Of a stretch of DNA of 44,103 nt, positions 42,205 through 44,103 are shown piece by piece. Origin of the DNA: Clostridia bacterium (GTDB lineage: Bacteria > Bacillota > Clostridia > Oscillospirales > CAG-272); the NCBI GenBank assembly GCA_017505785.1, contig JAFVOQ010000053.1:1-44103 (forward strand), given 5' to 3'. A program made the translations under genes and the position numbers. The stretch's first letter is position 1. The number at the start of each line of letters is the position of its first letter. The notes below the pieces were generated by a model. That model was not told where the DNA came from. It saw only the letters and a program-made list of their open reading frames with translations, and ran no database searches.

Positions 42205-42233
42205 AGTATAGCATAAAATCGTAGAGATTTCAA
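42205..42233 (-). promoter_or_regulatory. Promoter of island gene 4
   Basis: Minus strand: TTGAAA (42233-42228), 17 bp, TATACT (42210-42205). Confidence 0.75.
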
Positions 42234-42298
42234 GACCGTCGTGCCAAATCACGCCAAAGGCGTGTAAAAAATGCGTTTTGCCAAAGCAAAACGCTACC

Positions 42299-42390
42299 TT
42301 ACTTCTTCACTATTCACTATTACTTATTACTTGCCAAAAAACGACAAGAGGTTTTAGTGAAAAGTGAAGAGTGAAAAGTGAAAAGTAAAA
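42299..42390. repeat. Long inverted repeat of AGTGAA-type short units
   Basis: The left arm (TTCACTATTCACTATTACTT and flanks) and right arm (AGTGAAAAGTGAAGAGTGAA and on) are imperfect complements, each built of 7-8-base units. It lies between island genes 4 and 5 and holds no gene. Confidence 0.7.
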
Positions 42391-42424
42391 AAGACAACCT
42401 TCTGTCGAAGATTGTCGTTTTTTG
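42391..42424 (-). terminator. Terminator of island gene 5
   Basis: Stem GACAACCTT..AAGATTGTC with one bulge (42393-42416). On the minus strand it is followed by six T. A T run on the other side makes it possibly bidirectional. Confidence 0.75.
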
Positions 42425-42453
42425 TATGTTCTGATCTTAATAGATGCCATCAT

Positions 42454-42909
42454 TTAATATTCTATCCTAAAGCCCAAACCCTCGAAATATGATATAACCT
42501 CTGGTACATAATCCAAATGAAACAACATCTTGTTTTTATTGTTTTTAAACACAAGATATGGTAATTGCGTGCGCCCTCCTGCTCTCCACTTCACCTTTTT
42601 AATGTCACACAACAAAACGCTTTTTTCGCGTTTTTTGAAAAATGGATACTCAATAATTTTAATCGTTTCACCTTCTATTTCGATATATGCGTGATTCATA
42701 TTATAAGCGAGAATTGCCATTAAAAATGCAAAAAGAGTGATAGAGAAAAAAACAATGAGAATAGGAAATATGCTTTGAATATCAATTGAAATTACAATTC
42801 CAACCATAAAAAAGACGGCGGCAAGACATACAAAAAACGAAATAAGAACTACTGTAATCCATTTCGGAGTTTTTCCACGCGGTGTCCTACCATACATATA
42901 TAATTTCAT
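42454..42909 (-). CDS. Small membrane protein with PH-like C terminus (island gene 5)
   Basis: A 151-residue protein. After a short basic start come two membrane helices (ITVVLISFFVCLAAVFFMVG and FPILIVFFSITLFAFLMAIL), then a beta-rich part (YIEIEGETIKIIEYPFFKK, VLLCDIKKVKWR) that looks like a small PH-type domain. ATG 42909 follows AAAGGCGGTGGAAAA, the same type of ribosome site as in the other island genes. A ~95-nt leader separates it from its promoter. Function unknown. Confidence 0.72.
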   Translation of the reverse strand: MKLYMYGRTPRGKTPKWITVVLISFFVCLAAVFFMVGIVISIDIQSIFPILIVFFSITLFAFLMAILAYNMNHAYIEIEGETIKIIEYPFFKKREKSVLLCDIKKVKWRAGGRTQLPYLVFKNNKNKMLFHLDYVPEVISYFEGLGFRIEY

Positions 42910-43009
42910 TTTTCCACCGCCTTTCATTTTCGTCTGCTGTTAAGCCACCTGTAATAATCCTCTAACAGCTTTTTGCAAGAAAAGTTTTTGAAAATTATTT
43001 GTTGAGAGT

Positions 43010-43038
43010 ATTATAACATAAATTCAGAAAAATGTAAA
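43010..43038 (-). promoter_or_regulatory. Promoter of island gene 5
   Basis: Minus strand: TTTACA (43038-43033), 17 bp, TATAAT (43015-43010). GGCACTAGGG begins 14 bp beyond, as it does behind the 41406 promoter. Confidence 0.8.
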
Positions 43039-43050
43039 GAAAAATATGTT

Positions 43051-43236
43051 TGGCACTAGGGTAACTCCGCTTCGCTCCGTGATTCGCACGCTCTGCGCCT
43101 GACAAGCGAGCTTGTCGATCTCCGAGCGGCGAATGCGAACCTAATTCTGCGTCGCTTCGCTCGCAGAGCGAGCCTCGAAGCGACGAGTGCCCCAGCCAAC
43201 GCAAAAAGGACACCCGAAGGTGTCCTTTGCGTTGGC
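43051..43236. repeat. Island repeat module F and tRNA-Gln terminator
   Basis: TGGCACTAGGG, hairpins homologous to module B with changed but still paired arms (GACAAGCGAGCTTGTC), CGAATGCGAACCTAATTCTG, then AGTGCCCCAGCCAACG (43186-43201). The stem AAGGACACC-CGAA-GGTGTCCTT follows and would terminate tRNA-Gln. The tRNA's own 3' end (43230-43245) is the exact inverse of 43186-43201. Confidence 0.82.
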
Positions 43237-43308
43237 TGGGGCACTAGGATTCGAACCTAGGGAATGACGGAGTCAGAGTCCGTTGCCTTACCGCTTGGCG
43301 ATGCCCCA
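43237..43308 (-). tRNA. tRNA-Gln (anticodon CTG)
   Basis: The 72-nt minus-strand cloverleaf starts TGGGGCATCGCCAAGCGGTA, has anticodon arm ACGGA-CTCTGAC-TCCGT (CTG) and T arm CTAGG-TTCGAAT-CCTAG, and ends GCCCCA. CCA is not encoded in full. It forms the right border of the AT-rich island. Confidence 0.95.
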
Positions 43309-43337
43309 AAATATAGATGTTTTGCAGAACAAACGTT

Positions 43338-43366
43338 ATTATAACAGAACGGGTTTTCGTTGTCAA
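43338..43366 (-). promoter_or_regulatory. Promoter of tRNA-Gln
   Basis: Minus strand: perfect TTGACA (43366-43361), 17 bp, perfect TATAAT (43343-43338), about 24 bp before the tRNA start. Confidence 0.9.
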
Positions 43367-43504
43367 GGGCTTTTTACAAAAAAATCCAAAAAGTTATCTT
43401 GTTGCACGAGATAGTGTGCCCTTACTTGAAGCTTTTATGCAAGCACAAAGGGAAAAATCAGTGCATACGATAAAATAAACAAATAAAAAAGGAGCGTGAC
43501 AGTT

Positions 43505-43711
43505 ATGACTCTTGCTGATATGCGCCTGGGAGATATGGGTGTAATTCTGGCTGCCCCTGCCGCCCTTTCTCGGTTGCAGATTTGTGCGGGCGAGCGTGTG
43601 CGCCTTATTACTGTAAGCGAGGAGATCGTTTTGATCGATGCCGGTGGAATGCGTTTTGCGCTTTCTCTTGCAACTGCACAGCAGATGATACTGACAACAT
43701 ATTACGAATAA
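43505..43711 (+). CDS. FeoA-domain protein
   Basis: A 68-residue SH3-like protein resembling FeoA, the small cytoplasmic partner of ferrous iron transporter FeoB: MTLADMRLGDMGVI, LSRLQICAGERVRLI and GGMRFALSLATAQQMI follow the FeoA pattern. No feoB is in view, so a stand-alone FeoA or another SH3-like role is possible. ATG 43505 is 10 bp after GGAG; an in-frame GTG at 43496 is too close to it. Confidence 0.75.
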   Translation: MTLADMRLGDMGVILAAPAALSRLQICAGERVRLITVSEEIVLIDAGGMRFALSLATAQQMILTTYYE

Positions 43712-43744
43712 AGCCCTTTCGACAATTTAATTTAAAAAAAGTCC

Positions 43745-43773
43745 TTGAAAACCTACATGTGATATGCTATAAT
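43745..43773 (+). promoter_or_regulatory. Promoter of tRNA-Arg
   Basis: TTGAAA at 43745-43750, 17 bp, TATAAT at 43768-43773. Confidence 0.85.
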
Positions 43774-43802
43774 GAAACGCGGACATCACGCATGTCGCCT
43801 TA

Positions 43803-43879
43803 CTACCCATGGCACAGCTGGATAGCGCGTCAGACTCCGACTCTGAAGGTCCGCGGTTCAAATCCGCGTGGGTAGGCCA
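43803..43879 (+). tRNA. tRNA-Arg (anticodon CCG), CCA encoded
   Basis: Acceptor CTACCCA pairs with TGGGTAG. D arm GCAC..GCGC, anticodon arm TCAGA-CTCCGAC-TCTGA (CCG), T arm CGCGG-TTCAAAT-CCGCG, discriminator G and an encoded CCA (43877-43879). Small protein-like frames through it are artefacts. Confidence 0.95.
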
Positions 43880-43883
43880 AAAT

Positions 43884-43913
43884 ATCGACAAGTTTCGACT
43901 TGTCGATTTTTTT
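43884..43913 (+). terminator. Terminator of tRNA-Arg
   Basis: Stem ATCGACAAGT / ACTTGTCGAT around TTCG-type loop bases, then seven T. Confidence 0.9.
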
Positions 43914-44022
43914 GTAACCGAAAGCCACGCGATATGTCGCCTCACGCTTCGCGTGGTTCGAAAAAGGCTATGGCCGATGAGTGGAAGCAAACAAAGGGCG
44001 AGCGCACGGTGTATTATATGAA

Positions 44023-44072
44023 AGGCTCCCTTGTGTAAAGGGAGCTGACGCCGTAGGCGGCTGAGGGATTGT
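44023..44072. repeat. Palindromic repeat at the right edge
   Basis: GGCTCCCTTGTGTAAAGGGA then GCTGACGCCGTAGGCGGCTG and AGGGATTGT: two successive hairpins (CTCCCTT..AAGGGAG; GACGCC..GGCG). It resembles a dispersed repeat I recall from gut Clostridia genomes, unverified here. Bases 43914-44022 and 44073-44103 hold no supported gene. Confidence 0.55.
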
Positions 44073-44103
44073 AGGTTGGGTGAAAGTAAGGACAAAACAA
44101 TCC

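Noticed and set aside
40201..43201. Integron cassette array with attC sites
   Set aside because: The modules are hairpin-rich and cassette-spaced, but I cannot find proper RYYYAAC/GTTRRRY core pairs, and no integron integrase is present.
43809..44021. A 70-codon frame starting MAQLDSASDSDSEG
   Set aside because: It is the common false translation of a tRNA gene (tRNA-Arg CCG).

Overview
The window looks like a chromosomal segment of an uncultured-type anaerobic Bacillota (class Clostridia, gut Oscillospirales/Christensenellales style). Grounds: strong AGGAGG-type ribosome sites, rex, hprK, DnaD and DnaI/DnaC-type loader genes, YwlE-type phosphatase, DUF512 radical-SAM gene next to der, DUF4830 and PF06541 proteins, and sigma-A promoters with 17-bp spacers. 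No species is claimed.

Layout. (1) 1-254: tandem 127-bp repeat. (2) 379-8759, plus strand: one surface-polysaccharide operon behind a consensus promoter, with rfbF-rfbG-rfbH (CDP-3,6-dideoxyhexose precursor), a Wzx-like flippase, two GT2 glycosyltransferases, a YwaF-type membrane protein and a YfcE-type phosphodiesterase. (3) 8818-13934, minus strand: DUF512 gene, a RAYT (REP-associated tyrosine transposase), der, obg, ppa. (4) 14018-21830: a REP-rich spacer, then two tandem 3.6-kb units, each with its own promoter, a ~1000-residue secreted beta-helix protein, a tiny downstream ORF (intact in copy 1, altered in copy 2) and a terminator. (5) 21949-25547, minus strand: hprK, galK, a small membrane protein and rlmH. 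(6) 25784-35205, plus strand: lipoprotein foldase, PF06541 protein, HD protein, dCMP deaminase, lipoprotein, YwlE-type phosphatase, rimI, tsaD, then a DnaA-box cluster followed by rex, DnaD-domain protein and helicase loader. (7) 35700-39076, minus strand: a repeat-rich membrane protein, DUF4830 protein and ECF S component. (8) 39441-43308: AT-rich island of five small unrecognised genes, each with its own promoter and separated by related structured repeats, ending at tRNA-Gln(CTG). (9) FeoA-like gene and tRNA-Arg(CCG).

The most unusual content is non-coding. About a dozen GTAGGGG-headed palindromes accompany the RAYT gene, and two of them lie in frame inside it. A ~220-bp foldback element with covarying stems sits directly behind two gene ends; one copy is split by a 274-bp MITE that also occurs behind hprK. 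The cassette-like island beside tRNA-Gln carries tRNA-3'-end-like repeats at its boundaries. A cluster of DnaA-box-like 9-mers precedes rex-dnaD-loader.

Limits: all calls come from reading the sequence. Family names rest on motifs and overall resemblance, and no search was run.
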